Shown piece by piece: positions 49,379 to 59,538 of a DNA stretch of 64,000 nt; position 1 is the stretch's first letter; every line of letters begins with the position of its first letter. The translations under genes were made by a program, and so were the position numbers. Below the pieces are notes generated by a model. It was not told the DNA's origin. It was given only the letters and a program-made list of their open reading frames with translations, and did not search any database. This DNA is from CAILZL01 sp049840395 (lineage in GTDB: Bacteria; Pseudomonadota; Gammaproteobacteria; Steroidobacterales; Steroidobacteraceae), in assembly GCA_049840395.1 (NCBI GenBank), contig JASGLD010000001.1, forward strand, positions 558,001 to 622,000, read 5' to 3'.

Positions 49379-49915
49379 TCAACCCTTCGGTTCTTCTTCA
49401 TTCTCATCCAGCTCCGGTTCCGGTTTGCTGGATGCTGGAGTTCTATTGCGCGGTGGCTGCGCGCCGCTCATGGATGCAAAAAACTGGTTCTGCATGCTCT
49501 GCCAGAACTCCATATTTTTCTGCGTAAGATTGGCGAAGGCGGAGAAGGGGTCGGGAACGTGTTGCTCCTGCATACGCTCACGCATCTGCGCTTGCTGATT
49601 GGCGAACAGCTTCAGACTGTTTTCCAGATAGCTGCCGACGAAGCTCTGCATGGCGCCGCCGTAGGAGCGAATCACCTGTGACAGAAAATCCTGGCTCATC
49701 ATCGGTTCGCCGTGTTCCTGTTCGGCTATGACCTGCAGCAGGATGCTGCGGGTGATGTCTTCGTTGGTCTTCTTATCGATGACCATGAACTCGGCCTTGT
49801 CCGTCACCAGCTGGCGAATGTCGCTGAGCGTGATATAGCGACTCTCCACCGTGTCATACAGACGACGGTTGGGATATTTCTTGATGACACGAGGACCGGG
49901 CTTCGATTCGGACAT
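49379..49915 (-). CDS. phaR: polyhydroxyalkanoate synthesis regulator PhaR
   Basis: 178 residues from the ATG at 49915, seven bases after GGAG; the frame runs 49 codons further upstream without homology. The PHB/PHA accumulation-regulator DNA-binding domain is clear: RVIKKYPNRRLYDTVESRYI, TLSDIRQLV and FMVIDKKTNEDITRSILLQV, followed by the second conserved block FLSQVIRSYGGAMQSFVGSYLE. PhaR binds both DNA and PHA granules and represses phasin genes. No pha synthesis genes are nearby. The C-terminal tail is Pro/Glu-rich. Confidence 0.93.
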   Translation of the reverse strand: MSESKPGPRVIKKYPNRRLYDTVESRYITLSDIRQLVTDKAEFMVIDKKTNEDITRSILLQVIAEQEHGEPMMSQDFLSQVIRSYGGAMQSFVGSYLENSLKLFANQQAQMRERMQEQHVPDPFSAFANLTQKNMEFWQSMQNQFFASMSGAQPPRNRTPASSKPEPELDENEEEPKG

Positions 49916-50082
49916 ATGCGGCTCCGCCGAGCTTGCTGGCAGGGTCTGCGCGTCCGTGTCGCAGGCGATGAGATACGATTCCGCGTTCAGCGCAATGATG
50001 CAATCGCTTGCTGCACTTTGCTGCGCAGCGTCAATGTTAGTCCAATCCCCGGCAATGCCCAATAGCCATCGTGTAAATGGTC

Positions 50083-51009
50083 TTAACCAACCTGGGGCGA
50101 ATACTCCAATTGGCGCAAGTTACTCAAAACAGTGGGATTCCAATTTTCAACGGCCCACTGCCACAGGGTGTCGAGTGAGGCTCTCTGCAAGGCGTCGGGA
50201 GGTTGCTGGCGCAAAAAAACTAACGCCTGCCACAGCGTGCTTGTTGCATGCCGCGTCTCAATAGCCGGTGCAGCACTGGACTTGGCTAGTTTTTGTCCAT
50301 TTTTATCCACGGCCAATGGCAGATGCAGATAAACCGGGGTAGGGAGTCCCAGCGCCTGCTGTAAGGCAATCTGGCGTGGTGTGTTGAGAAGCAAGTCGGT
50401 GCCACGCACCACTTCAGTGATGCCTTGCTCGGCATCGTCCACTACCACGGCTAGTTGATAGGCAAACCAGCCGTCACGGCGCTTGATGACGAAATCGCCA
50501 ATGCTTTCTTGAAGGTTGAGGCACTGCCTGCCCTGCAGTTGATCAATGAAGCAGATCGTTTCGTCCGGAACATGCAGGCGCCAGGCCATATCTGCCTGTG
50601 GACGTAGTGGGCCTGGTCGGCAACGGCCAGGGTAGTGCAGTTCATCGCCGCTATTTTCCTGTGATGCATTCCGTGCCAAAGCCTGCAGTTCGCTGCGCGT
50701 GCAGGAGCAGGGGTAACTCAGGCCTGCATCAATCAATCGCTGCAAAGCCGCTTCATAAGCGGTGGTGCGGGTGCCTTGCCAGAGCACGGATTCGTCCCAG
50801 ATAAAGCCAAAGGCTTCCAGGGTATGGAGAATGAGATCGGCCGAGCCCGGTACGGTACGCGGTGGATCGAGATCTTCAATGCGGACCAGCCATTGGCCGC
50901 GTGCTTTACGCGCCTGCAGATAACTGCCGACGGCGGCGACCAGCGAGCCGAAATGCAGGGGGCCGGTGGGCGAGGGGGCGAAACGACCGCGATAAGGAGC
51001 AGGCTGCAT
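50083..51009 (-). CDS. gluQ: glutamyl-Q tRNA(Asp) synthetase
   Basis: 308 residues, a truncated glutamyl-tRNA synthetase without the anticodon-binding domain. It attaches glutamate to queuosine-34 of tRNA-Asp. Features: YRGRFAPSPTGPLHFGSLVA (HIGH-type HFGS), VRIEDLDPPR, zinc-site cysteines CSCT with a later Tyr and Cys (YPGRC), and the KLAKS motif in place of KMSKS. It lies next to dksA on the same strand, the common gammaproteobacterial pairing, with a REP palindrome between. Confidence 0.95.
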   Translation of the reverse strand: MQPAPYRGRFAPSPTGPLHFGSLVAAVGSYLQARKARGQWLVRIEDLDPPRTVPGSADLILHTLEAFGFIWDESVLWQGTRTTAYEAALQRLIDAGLSYPCSCTRSELQALARNASQENSGDELHYPGRCRPGPLRPQADMAWRLHVPDETICFIDQLQGRQCLNLQESIGDFVIKRRDGWFAYQLAVVVDDAEQGITEVVRGTDLLLNTPRQIALQQALGLPTPVYLHLPLAVDKNGQKLAKSSAAPAIETRHATSTLWQALVFLRQQPPDALQRASLDTLWQWAVENWNPTVLSNLRQLEYSPQVG

Positions 51010-51018
51010 AAATGCAAA

Positions 51019-51039
51019 GGGCGGGTTAACAACCCGCCC
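51019..51039. repeat. REP-like palindrome between gluQ and dksA
   Basis: GGGCGGGTT-AAC-AACCCGCCC, perfect nine-base arms, with CCTA on the dksA side. Inverted relative to the palindrome after nuoN. Confidence 0.7.
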
Positions 51040-51065
51040 CTAAGCTGGCGAAGATACCCGTGGTA

Positions 51066-52109
51066 TCAACGATAACGATCATCCCGGTCGCCATACTGGC
51101 GTTCGCGACGTTCGCGGCGTTCCTGGGCTTCGACGCACAGCGTGGCAACAGGGCGCGCTTCCAGACGCTTCACGCCGATTTCCTCACCGGTCTCGGTGCA
51201 GTAGCCGTAGCTGCCGTCCTCGATGCGGTTGATCGCTTCCTCGATCTTGCGGATCAATTTGCGTTCACGGTCGCGAGTACGCAGTTCCAGGCTGAATTCC
51301 GATTCCTGGGTGGCGCGGTCGTTGGGATCGGGGAAGTTGGCGGCCTCGTCCTTCATGTGCAGCACGGTGCGATCCACCTCAGTCATGAGGTCTTTCTTCC
51401 AGGACTGCAGAATGTTGCGGAAGTGGTCCAGCTGCGCGGCATTCATGTACTCCTCGTCGCGCTTCACCTGGTAGGGTTTTACGTTACGAGGACCAGCCAG
51501 CAGACTGAGGCTTTCGAGATCGGTGTCTTCCGCGTCGGTGTTAACAGCGGCGGCGGAATCTTTCTTGGGTTTGGCAGAGGGCACGGATGACTTCACGGCG
51601 ATGGCCGACTTGATGGGAGTCGGCGGGGTGGTAGGTTCTACAGCCTTGGGGGCTGCAACGGATTTGGTGGCCGCCTTGGGGGCTGCCACCTGAGTGAGCA
51701 CGGGGACCTCGCCCGGCTTGGCTTCGGCTTTGCCATTCGACTTTGCCGGTGCCGCCTTGGCTGTCACAGCGGTTGCTGCGGGCTTGTCGGTGACAACAGG
51801 CTTGGCAGCGGCAGGTTTGAGCACCGGCGGCGCTTCATGCTTGGCGGCAGCCTGCTTGACTGGAGCCGCCTTGGCCACTTCGGTTTTCGCGGGCTTGGCG
51901 GCCGGCTTGGCCTTGAGATCGACTTTGACAGGTTTGCTTTCGGGCTTGTGCGGCTTGGCCGCGGGTTTCGCTGCAGATTTGACTGCAGGTTTGGCGGCTG
52001 CTTTAGGTTTGGCTACTGCGACGGTCTTTTTCTTCGCAGCCACGGACTTGCTCGCCGCTGGCTTGCTGCTCTGCTTCTGTGGTTTGGCAGGTTTCTTTTT
52101 CGCGGGCAT
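51066..52109 (-). CDS. dksA: DksA with long Lys/Ala/Pro tail and two-cysteine zinc-finger region
   Basis: 347 residues from the ATG at 52109 (MPAKKKPAKPQKQ); E. coli DksA has 151. The first 190 or so residues are low-complexity Lys/Ala/Pro, like histone-H1-type tails. The rest is canonical: a coiled coil whose tip DPNDRATQES keeps the functional Asp and Ala that reach RNA polymerase's active site, then FSLELRTRDRERKLIRKIEE and the globular end. The zinc-finger positions read CTET...TLCVEA, so only two of the four cysteines remain (C-T and C-A). Such Cys-poor forms are known as zinc-independent DksA. With ppGpp it should adjust rRNA and amino-acid promoters. Confidence 0.93.
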   Translation of the reverse strand: MPAKKKPAKPQKQSSKPAASKSVAAKKKTVAVAKPKAAAKPAVKSAAKPAAKPHKPESKPVKVDLKAKPAAKPAKTEVAKAAPVKQAAAKHEAPPVLKPAAAKPVVTDKPAATAVTAKAAPAKSNGKAEAKPGEVPVLTQVAAPKAATKSVAAPKAVEPTTPPTPIKSAIAVKSSVPSAKPKKDSAAAVNTDAEDTDLESLSLLAGPRNVKPYQVKRDEEYMNAAQLDHFRNILQSWKKDLMTEVDRTVLHMKDEAANFPDPNDRATQESEFSLELRTRDRERKLIRKIEEAINRIEDGSYGYCTETGEEIGVKRLEARPVATLCVEAQERRERRERQYGDRDDRYR

Positions 52110-52173
52110 TGTAATCAGCCTCCAATGTGCGCTGTGCGCTGTGGCCCTCTCGACCTGATCAATCAACTGGCCG

Positions 52174-52179
52174 ATTATA
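52174..52179 (-). promoter_or_regulatory. candidate -10 box of dksA
   Basis: Leftward TATAAT 65 bases upstream of the dksA start. The -35 region is poor at every allowed spacing, so this is a partial promoter match only. Confidence 0.35.
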
Positions 52180-52361
52180 CATAGGCATGCTGCGCCGTAT
52201 AGTCGCGATTTTGATCGCCTATTAGCGCGTTTTTGTCAATGTCGTGAAATGCCGCCAGCGCTTGCGCGGCAGGGCGGCGCGCGGCAATTTTTATTACGCG
52301 CCAAGCGCTTTCCCGTACACTACCGCGCCTTCGAATCCGGACCGAACGGACCCTCACTCCA

Positions 52362-55300
52362 ATGCGTTTAAACAAGATCAAACTTGCGGGCTTCAAGTCG
52401 TTTGTCGACCCGACCACCGTCAACTTTCCCAGCAACCTGATCGGCGTAGTCGGTCCCAATGGTTGCGGCAAGTCCAACATCATCGATGCCGTGCGCTGGG
52501 TGATGGGTGAAATCTCCGCGAAACATTTGCGCGGCGAATCCATGGCCGATGTGGTGTTCAACGGCTCGGCCTCGCGCAAGCCGGTGGGCACGGCTTCGGT
52601 GGAACTGGTATTCGACAACAGTGACGGTAAGCTGGCCGGTCAGTATGCAGGCTTCAATGAAGTGTCGTTGAAGCGCGTGGTATCGCGCGATGGTCAATCT
52701 GCCTACTTCTTGAACGGCGCCCGTTGCCGCCGCAAGGACATTACCCAGTTGTTCCTGGGCACCGGTCTGGGCGCGCGCAGCTACGCCATCATCGAGCAGG
52801 GCATGATCTCGCGCGTCATCGAAGCGCGTCCTGAAGAATTGCGTGGCTTCATCGAAGAAGCGGCCGGCATTTCCAAGTACAAGGAACGCCGCCGCGATAC
52901 CGAAAACCGTATCTCGCATACCAAGGAAAACTTGGAACGCCTGAACGACCTGCGCGAAGAAGTCGACAAGCAATTGAATCGTCTGCAGCGTCAGGCTGCT
53001 ACCGCACGTCGTTACCAGACCTTGAAGGGTGAGGAGCGCACTCATCACGCCGAATTGCTGGCGATGAAACTGACCCAGGTCATCAAGGATCTGGAAGCGC
53101 GCGAACATACATTGCTGGAACGCGACACCGCCTTGCAGGGCGTGATTGCCGATCTGCGTCAGCACGAATCGAATATCGAAACCTTCCGCGAGCAATCGCG
53201 CGAACAGGCCGACACCTTGAACGAAGTGCAGGGCCGTCACTATGGTCTGAGCGCCGAGATCGGTCGTCTGGAACAGGCCATCCAGCATGCACGCGAGCTG
53301 CGTCAGCGTCAGCGCAATGAATTGGATCAAGCCGAGCGTGGCGTCAGCGAACTATCGGCACACTTCGAACGCGATCAGGAACAGATCGAAACACTGAAGC
53401 AGGAAACCGCTGAATTAGAGCCCTTGCTGGAAACCGCCAAGGAACGCGAGCTGGCTTCGGCCGAGGCAATGGAGCGCGCTGACCTCGCTATGCAGGACTG
53501 GCAGGACGATTGGAATGAATTCAACCTCCAGGCACGTGGCGCCAGCGAAAAAACTCAAGTTGAACGCGCGCGTATCGAACAGTTGGAAAACCAACTGCGT
53601 CGCGTCAATTCACAACGCGAACGTACCCTGGCTGAGATCGATAATCTGTCGGTGGGTGAATTTGAGCAGCGCATCGAATCGCTGATGCAGGACGATCTGG
53701 CTGCCAGCGAACAGCTGGAAATGCTGGAAGGTCGTGTACAAGACACCGCCAGCAATGTGGAACAGCTGCGCCAGCGTCAACGCGAGTTGGTGAGTTCAAC
53801 CGATAGCAGCCGTCGCGAGTTGCAGCAGGCGCAGGGTCGCTTGGTGTCGTTGGAAGCCTTGCAGAAGGCAGCATTGGGTCAGGCGCAGGGCAAGGTGGCC
53901 GACTGGCTGTCTGCCAATGCCTTGAATACGCAGCCACGCCTGGCGCAGCAACTCTCCGTATCCGGTGGTTGGGATCGTGCGGTGGAAACCGTACTGGGCG
54001 CGTACCTGCAAGCGGTATGCGTCAATCAGCTGGAAGATGTGGCCGATGTGCTGAGCACTTTATCTGCAGGCAGCGTGACGTTCCTGTCGCAGAGCGCTAA
54101 TGCCGCAGCCGCTGGCAACGCTGATCAATTACTAACGCATGTGCGCGGTCCAGGCGCATTGAATTCGTTGTTGCATGGCGTGTATGCAGTGGAAACCCTG
54201 CACGATGCACTGGCCATGCGCTCGCGTTTATCTGCCGATCAATCGGTGATCACCCGCGACGGCGTGTGGATCGGCCGCGACTGGCTGCGTGTCAGCCGCG
54301 ATCAGGATGTGCATGCCGGCGTCATTGCCCGTGAACAGGAAATCCGTGACCTGCGTGATTCGCTACAAGGTCTTGAAGATAAGCATGCGGCGCTGGAAGC
54401 CGAAACCGTGGAAGTGCGCGCGCGACTCAGCGATCTGGAATCGCAACGCGACACGGACATGCAGGAACGCAATCGTCTGCATCGCAGCCATAGCGAATTG
54501 AAGGCGCAGTTGAGCGGCCTGCAGATGCGCGTCGAGCAATCGCGCGAGCGTTCGTTGAAGCTCAACGCCGACATCGAAGAGTTTGCCCAGGAACTGACCA
54601 GCGCTGGCGAAGAGATCGATCTCGCCCGTGGCCGCCTGCAGGAAGGCCTGGACGAAATGGAGCAGCGCGAGCAGGAACGCGCCGAGCTGGAACAGCGTCG
54701 CGAAAACCTGCGCACCGAATTGTCGATGGCGCGTGGTCGCGCCCAGGATGATCGTGCCGATGCGCAACAGCATGCCATTTCGCTGGAATCCAAGCGTTCC
54801 GCGTTGAATTCGATTATCTCCGGCCTGGATCGCACCCAGTCGCAACTGCAACAATTGGAAGAGCGTCGCGAAGGACTGCAATTGCAATTGCTGGATGGCG
54901 AATCGCCACTGGCCATGTTCGACGAACAATTGGCGGAGCGCCTGGAGCGTCGCGCCTCGTTGGATGAAGAACTGTCTTCGGCGCGTGCCTCTGCGGATGA
55001 AGTGGAGCATCGCATTCGCGAACTCGACGAAGCGCGTCTGAGCACCGAGCGTCGTGTTGAAGTTGCACGCAATGAGTTGGACGAAGTGCGCATGAACTTG
55101 CAGGAAAGCCGCGTGCGTCGCGAAACCCTGCAGGAACAATTCGTCGCTACCCAGTTCGATCTGGAACAGGTGGTCGCGCAGCTGGCGCCCGAAGCCAATA
55201 TTGCCGACTGGGAACGCGAACTGGCCGAGATCAGCGGCAAGATCGAACGCCTGGGTCAAGTGAATCTGGCCGCCATCGACGAGTTCAAGGAACAGTCGGA

Positions 55301-55865
55301 GCGCAAAGAGTACCTCGACAGTCAGTACGCCGATCTCACCGAAGCGCTGGAGACCCTGGAAAACGCCATGCGCAAGATCGACAAGGAAACGCGCACGCGC
55401 TTCCAGGACACCTTCGATCGCGTCAATGCCGGTTTGAAAGAACGTTTCCCGCGCCTGTTCGGCGGCGGTCATGCCTATCTGGAACTGGCCGGCGAAGACG
55501 TACTCAACGCCGGTGTGGCCATCATGGCGCGCCCACCGGGCAAGCGGAACAGCACCATCAATCAGCTATCCGGTGGTGAAAAGGCGCTGACCGCCGTGGC
55601 GTTGGTGTTCTCGATTTTCGAACTCAATCCCGCGCCGTTCTGTCTGCTGGACGAAGTCGATGCGCCGCTGGACGACAACAACAACATCCGCTTCTGCGAT
55701 ACCGTGCGCGAGATGTCCAAGACCGTGCAGTTCATCTTCATCACCCATAACAAGGTGACCATGGAACTGGCCGACCAGCTGATGGGCGTGACCATGCACG
55801 AAGCCGGTGTGTCGCGTCTGGTGGCGGTGGACACCGACGAAGCGGTGCGCCTTGCTGCAATGTAA
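52362..55865 (+). CDS. smc: chromosome segregation protein SMC
   Basis: 1167 residues. The N-terminal ATPase half has MRLNKIKLAGFKSFVDPTTV and Walker A GPNGCGKSN; long coiled coils (about 170-500 and 660-990) surround the hinge (about 510-640, AVCVNQLEDVADVLSTL and nearby). The C-terminal half has the ABC signature LSGGEKALTAVALVFSIFEL and Walker B CLLDEVDAPLDDNN. It forms a ring-shaped dimer that compacts and segregates the chromosome. E. coli uses MukB instead; a true SMC is normal in Xanthomonadales, Pseudomonads and relatives. zipA and ligA follow. Confidence 0.97.
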   Translation: MRLNKIKLAGFKSFVDPTTVNFPSNLIGVVGPNGCGKSNIIDAVRWVMGEISAKHLRGESMADVVFNGSASRKPVGTASVELVFDNSDGKLAGQYAGFNEVSLKRVVSRDGQSAYFLNGARCRRKDITQLFLGTGLGARSYAIIEQGMISRVIEARPEELRGFIEEAAGISKYKERRRDTENRISHTKENLERLNDLREEVDKQLNRLQRQAATARRYQTLKGEERTHHAELLAMKLTQVIKDLEAREHTLLERDTALQGVIADLRQHESNIETFREQSREQADTLNEVQGRHYGLSAEIGRLEQAIQHARELRQRQRNELDQAERGVSELSAHFERDQEQIETLKQETAELEPLLETAKERELASAEAMERADLAMQDWQDDWNEFNLQARGASEKTQVERARIEQLENQLRRVNSQRERTLAEIDNLSVGEFEQRIESLMQDDLAASEQLEMLEGRVQDTASNVEQLRQRQRELVSSTDSSRRELQQAQGRLVSLEALQKAALGQAQGKVADWLSANALNTQPRLAQQLSVSGGWDRAVETVLGAYLQAVCVNQLEDVADVLSTLSAGSVTFLSQSANAAAAGNADQLLTHVRGPGALNSLLHGVYAVETLHDALAMRSRLSADQSVITRDGVWIGRDWLRVSRDQDVHAGVIAREQEIRDLRDSLQGLEDKHAALEAETVEVRARLSDLESQRDTDMQERNRLHRSHSELKAQLSGLQMRVEQSRERSLKLNADIEEFAQELTSAGEEIDLARGRLQEGLDEMEQREQERAELEQRRENLRTELSMARGRAQDDRADAQQHAISLESKRSALNSIISGLDRTQSQLQQLEERREGLQLQLLDGESPLAMFDEQLAERLERRASLDEELSSARASADEVEHRIRELDEARLSTERRVEVARNELDEVRMNLQESRVRRETLQEQFVATQFDLEQVVAQLAPEANIADWERELAEISGKIERLGQVNLAAIDEFKEQSERKEYLDSQYADLTEALETLENAMRKIDKETRTRFQDTFDRVNAGLKERFPRLFGGGHAYLELAGEDVLNAGVAIMARPPGKRNSTINQLSGGEKALTAVALVFSIFELNPAPFCLLDEVDAPLDDNNNIRFCDTVREMSKTVQFIFITHNKVTMELADQLMGVTMHEAGVSRLVAVDTDEAVRLAAM

Positions 55866-56018
55866 CAAGGCTGCGATGTAAATAAAGGCTGCGCTGTAGC
55901 AAGACGCGGCTGTAGGCGATGCGCTGTATTGCACCCGGGCGGTCCTGGTGCAAACCTGCAGCGCAAACGCATACACTCATGATCTGTTCATAACGCATCC
56001 ATTGGTACGCAAGAGGCG

Positions 56019-57356
56019 ATGATGAGTCTGAGTACTCAATTGCGGCTGATTTTGTTGATAGCCGGCGGCGTCGTGTTGCTGGCCATTGTGCTACTAGGTC
56101 GGCGCAAATCTGCGCGTCCCGCGCAGAATGTGGAAACCGAACCCAGTGTGGCTACGCCGGCCTTTGGCCCCGTCGAAGAACTGGACGAAGACGAGCTCGA
56201 CACGCCTGCCTACATGCGTCGCCAGGGGCAGCGCGAGGCGCGTCAGGATTACGAGCCGCGTATCGCCTCCGCCCACGACTACGTCGATATCGATGAAACC
56301 AGCGATGATTCGCACTTGCTCGATCTGCCCATTCATGGCCAGACTCGTACTGAGACTCGACAGATCGAAACGCCGGCGGTTGCGGCGAGTCGCACGCCGC
56401 CTTATGAAATTCGCAGCGACGAACCGGTGGCCTCTGTGGTCAGTGCGCCTGCACCACCGGACGCAGAACCCGCTTACGAGCCGGTCTATGCCGAACCCGT
56501 GTATGCAGCCCCCGCGTCGCAGGAACCAACATGGAGTGTTGCGGAAGCAGATCAAGATGAAGTGGTTGATGAACCGCTTGCTTTTGGCACCCATCAACGC
56601 CGCGAGCCCAGCGTCTCCTTCGACAATTCGTTTGATTCGAGTTTCGCAGAGGCAGGCGCACAGCAACCTGTGCACGACCCTGAAGCAGAAGCCGCTGTGC
56701 TTGCCGAGTCCGAGCCGCCGACTATTCCTGCCATGCCGGCGCCTACTCCAAATCCGGTGCCTGTGGTGGCCGATCCGGTGGCTACGCCCGTGGTTACTGC
56801 GCGCCCAGTCGAACGTTCGATCACGGGTCATGGCGCTGCGCCTACTTTGTCCGAGCCGATGGTCAAGCCTGAGCCGGTGGCGCGTGCTGGTTCAACGCCG
56901 CCTGCAGCCAATCACCAGAAGCCAGGCAATACGGCAGCACGTCGTAAGATCATTGCTCTGCGCCTATCTATAGCGGAGCGTATCGAAGGTGCACGGTTGT
57001 TATCGCTGTTGGAAGGCGAACGGCTGCAGCATGGCAAGTTCAACATCTTTCATCGCCTGCATGAAGGTGCCACGGTGTTCAGCGTGGCCAGCATGGTTGA
57101 GCCGGGCAGCTTCGATCCGCAGCAAATGAGCGAGCAGCAATTTCCGGGCGTGACGCTGTTCATGCTGTTGCCGGGACCGCTGGATGGTCTGGTTGCCTAC
57201 GATCAAATGCTGTCCTGCGCGCAACGTCTGGCGCATCAGTCGGGCGGCTTGTTGCAGGATGAGCGTGGCAGCAAGTTGACGCAGCAATCCATGGACAAGT
57301 TGCGCGATGAAGTGCTGGACTTCCAGCATCTGCTCGGTAGCGTAGTGGTCAGCTAA
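56019..57356 (+). CDS. zipA: cell division protein ZipA
   Basis: 445 residues, longer than E. coli ZipA (328) because of its linker. The N-terminal membrane helix LRLILLIAGGVVLLAIVLLG is followed by a basic patch (GRRKSARP), a Pro/Glu/Val-rich disordered linker (residues about 30-300) and the FtsZ-binding C domain (from KIIALRLSIAERIEGARLLS; LHEGATVFSVASMVEPGSFD; VTLFMLLPGPLDGLVAYDQM). It anchors FtsZ to the membrane. Two adjacent ATGs (56019, 56022) are possible starts. ligA starts seven bases after its stop; smc-zipA-ligA is a conserved gammaproteobacterial order. Confidence 0.94.
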   Translation: MMSLSTQLRLILLIAGGVVLLAIVLLGRRKSARPAQNVETEPSVATPAFGPVEELDEDELDTPAYMRRQGQREARQDYEPRIASAHDYVDIDETSDDSHLLDLPIHGQTRTETRQIETPAVAASRTPPYEIRSDEPVASVVSAPAPPDAEPAYEPVYAEPVYAAPASQEPTWSVAEADQDEVVDEPLAFGTHQRREPSVSFDNSFDSSFAEAGAQQPVHDPEAEAAVLAESEPPTIPAMPAPTPNPVPVVADPVATPVVTARPVERSITGHGAAPTLSEPMVKPEPVARAGSTPPAANHQKPGNTAARRKIIALRLSIAERIEGARLLSLLEGERLQHGKFNIFHRLHEGATVFSVASMVEPGSFDPQQMSEQQFPGVTLFMLLPGPLDGLVAYDQMLSCAQRLAHQSGGLLQDERGSKLTQQSMDKLRDEVLDFQHLLGSVVVS

Positions 57357-57363
57357 GTCGCCT

Positions 57364-59448
57364 ATGACTATTCCGGCCGATATTCGTAAGCAAGCTCAAG
57401 CATTGCGTGAGCAGCTCAATCATCACAACTATCTGTATCACGTGCTTGATGAGCCGGCGCTACCGGATGTCGAATACGACAAGTTGTTTCGTGCTTTGCA
57501 AGCATTGGAAGCTCAATATCCCGAACTGCTGACTGCTGATTCGCCCACGCAACGTGTGACCGGTAAAGTGCTGGCCGGCTTCGAGCCGGTGCGTCATGCC
57601 GTACCCATGCTGTCGATTCGCACCGAAACCGATACCGAGGCCAGTGGTGCGGAAAATTTCGATGCGCGCGTGCGACGTGAACTGGAATTGGAAGCCGGCG
57701 ATGCACCCGTCGAATATAGCGCAGAGCTGAAGTTCGATGGTTTGGCTATCAACCTGCGTTACCAACAAGGTGTGCTGGTGCAAGCCGCAACGCGCGGCGA
57801 TGGCGAGACCGGCGAAGACGTGACGCAGAACATTCGCACCGTCAAACAGATTCCACTGCGTTTGAAGGGCATCGACGCTGCAGTGTTGGAAGTGCGCGGC
57901 GAGGTGTACATGCGCCGCGACGATTTCGAAAAGCTCAATGAGCGACAGCGCGAGTTGATTGCGCAGGGCCATAAAAACGAAAAGACCTTCGTTAATCCGC
58001 GTAACACCGCAGCAGGCGCCGTGCGTCAGCTTGATCCGGCGTTGACGGTCAAACGGCCGCTGAGTTTCTTTGCCTATGGTCTGGGCGAAGTGCAGGGTTG
58101 GGATGTGCCGGCTACTCATAGCGGTTTGCTCGATGCCTTCGCTAACATGGGACTGCCCGTGTCGAAAGAACGGGTGGTGGCGCAAGGTGCTGCTGACTTG
58201 GTGAAGTACTATCAAAGTATCGCTGCCAAGCGCGACGCACTGCCCTTCGATATCGACGGTGTGGTCTACAAAGTTAATTCGGTGGCGCTGCAGAAACGTC
58301 TGGGCTTTGTCACACGCGAACCGCGCTGGTCGGTGGCGCACAAGTATCCGGCTCAAGAGCAGATCACGCGTGTGTTGGATATAGATATTCAAGTGGGGCG
58401 CACCGGCAAGCTCACGCCGGTGGCCAAGTTGGACCCGGTGTTTGTCGGTGGTACTACCGTCAGCAATGCCACGTTGCATAACGAAGACGAGACGCGTCGC
58501 AAGGATGTGCGCATCGGTGATCGAGTCATCGTGCGTCGTGCCGGGGATGTGATTCCGGAAGTGGTAAGTGTGGTGCCTGAAGCTGATCCGGCTGCTGAGT
58601 CAAGTCGAGGCGCACCTTTCGATCTCTTCAAAAAGCTCAATGGCAAATGCCCGGTCTGCGGCAGCGATATCGCCCGTGAAGAAGGCGAAGCCGATTGGCG
58701 TTGCACCGGCGGCCTGTACTGTTCCGCACAACGCAAGCAGGCCATTCTGCATTTCGCCGGTCGTCGTGCGATGGATGTGGAAGGTCTTGGCGACAAGTTG
58801 GTGGATCAACTGGTGGATGCCGATCACGTCAAGACATTGGCGGATCTATACCAGCTGGATGTACCCACGCTCACCGGGCTGGAGCGCATGGGTGAGAAGA
58901 GCGCGCAGAACCTGGTCGATGGTTTGAACAAGAGCAAGCAGACCACGCTGGCCAGATTTTTATATGCGCTGGGTATTCGCCAGGTGGGCGAAGCCACTGC
59001 CAAGGATCTGGCCAAGCACTTTGGCTCGCTGGATCGCATCATGGCTGCCAGCGTCGAAGAGTTACTGCAGGTCAACGATGTCGGACCCATCGTGGCGCAA
59101 AGCATATTTGTGTTCTTTGCGCAGCCGCATAATCGTGAAGTGTTACAGGCGCTGCGTGATGCTGGTGTGCAGTGGACGGAGCACGAAGGCGTCAGCGCCG
59201 ATACCGCACCCAAGCCCTTTACCGGCAAGACCTTTGTGCTGACCGGTACCCTGCCCACCTTGAGTCGCGATGAAGCCAAGGAACGGATCGAAGCCGCGGG
59301 CGGCAAGGTCAGCGGTTCGGTATCGAAAAAAACTCACTATGTAATCGCAGGTAGCGATGCCGGTTCCAAATTACAAAAAGCACAGGAGCTGGGCGTCCCC
59401 GTGTTGGACGAGGCTGCACTAAATCAACTATTGGAACGGGGCGCGTAA
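57364..59448 (+). CDS. ligA: NAD-dependent DNA ligase
   Basis: 694 residues. Domain Ia (YLYHVLDEPALPDVEYDKLF) binds NMN, the adenylated lysine is Lys123 in ELKFDGLAI, followed by the nucleotidyltransferase motifs and OB fold (GRTGKLTPVAKLDPVFVGGT), the four-cysteine zinc finger (CPVCGSDI...CTGGLYC), helix-hairpin-helix repeats and a C-terminal BRCT domain (KTFVLTGTLPTLSRDEAKER). It seals Okazaki fragments and repair nicks. Complete and translationally close to zipA. Confidence 0.97.
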   Translation: MTIPADIRKQAQALREQLNHHNYLYHVLDEPALPDVEYDKLFRALQALEAQYPELLTADSPTQRVTGKVLAGFEPVRHAVPMLSIRTETDTEASGAENFDARVRRELELEAGDAPVEYSAELKFDGLAINLRYQQGVLVQAATRGDGETGEDVTQNIRTVKQIPLRLKGIDAAVLEVRGEVYMRRDDFEKLNERQRELIAQGHKNEKTFVNPRNTAAGAVRQLDPALTVKRPLSFFAYGLGEVQGWDVPATHSGLLDAFANMGLPVSKERVVAQGAADLVKYYQSIAAKRDALPFDIDGVVYKVNSVALQKRLGFVTREPRWSVAHKYPAQEQITRVLDIDIQVGRTGKLTPVAKLDPVFVGGTTVSNATLHNEDETRRKDVRIGDRVIVRRAGDVIPEVVSVVPEADPAAESSRGAPFDLFKKLNGKCPVCGSDIAREEGEADWRCTGGLYCSAQRKQAILHFAGRRAMDVEGLGDKLVDQLVDADHVKTLADLYQLDVPTLTGLERMGEKSAQNLVDGLNKSKQTTLARFLYALGIRQVGEATAKDLAKHFGSLDRIMAASVEELLQVNDVGPIVAQSIFVFFAQPHNREVLQALRDAGVQWTEHEGVSADTAPKPFTGKTFVLTGTLPTLSRDEAKERIEAAGGKVSGSVSKKTHYVIAGSDAGSKLQKAQELGVPVLDEAALNQLLERGA

Positions 59449-59538
59449 TAGATTGGACCAGGGCAGGGCAGCCGTTCCGATTCAAGTCAGCTTCATCTGG
59501 CTACTCTGCTACAAGTCAGGGAAAACAGCGATAAATCT

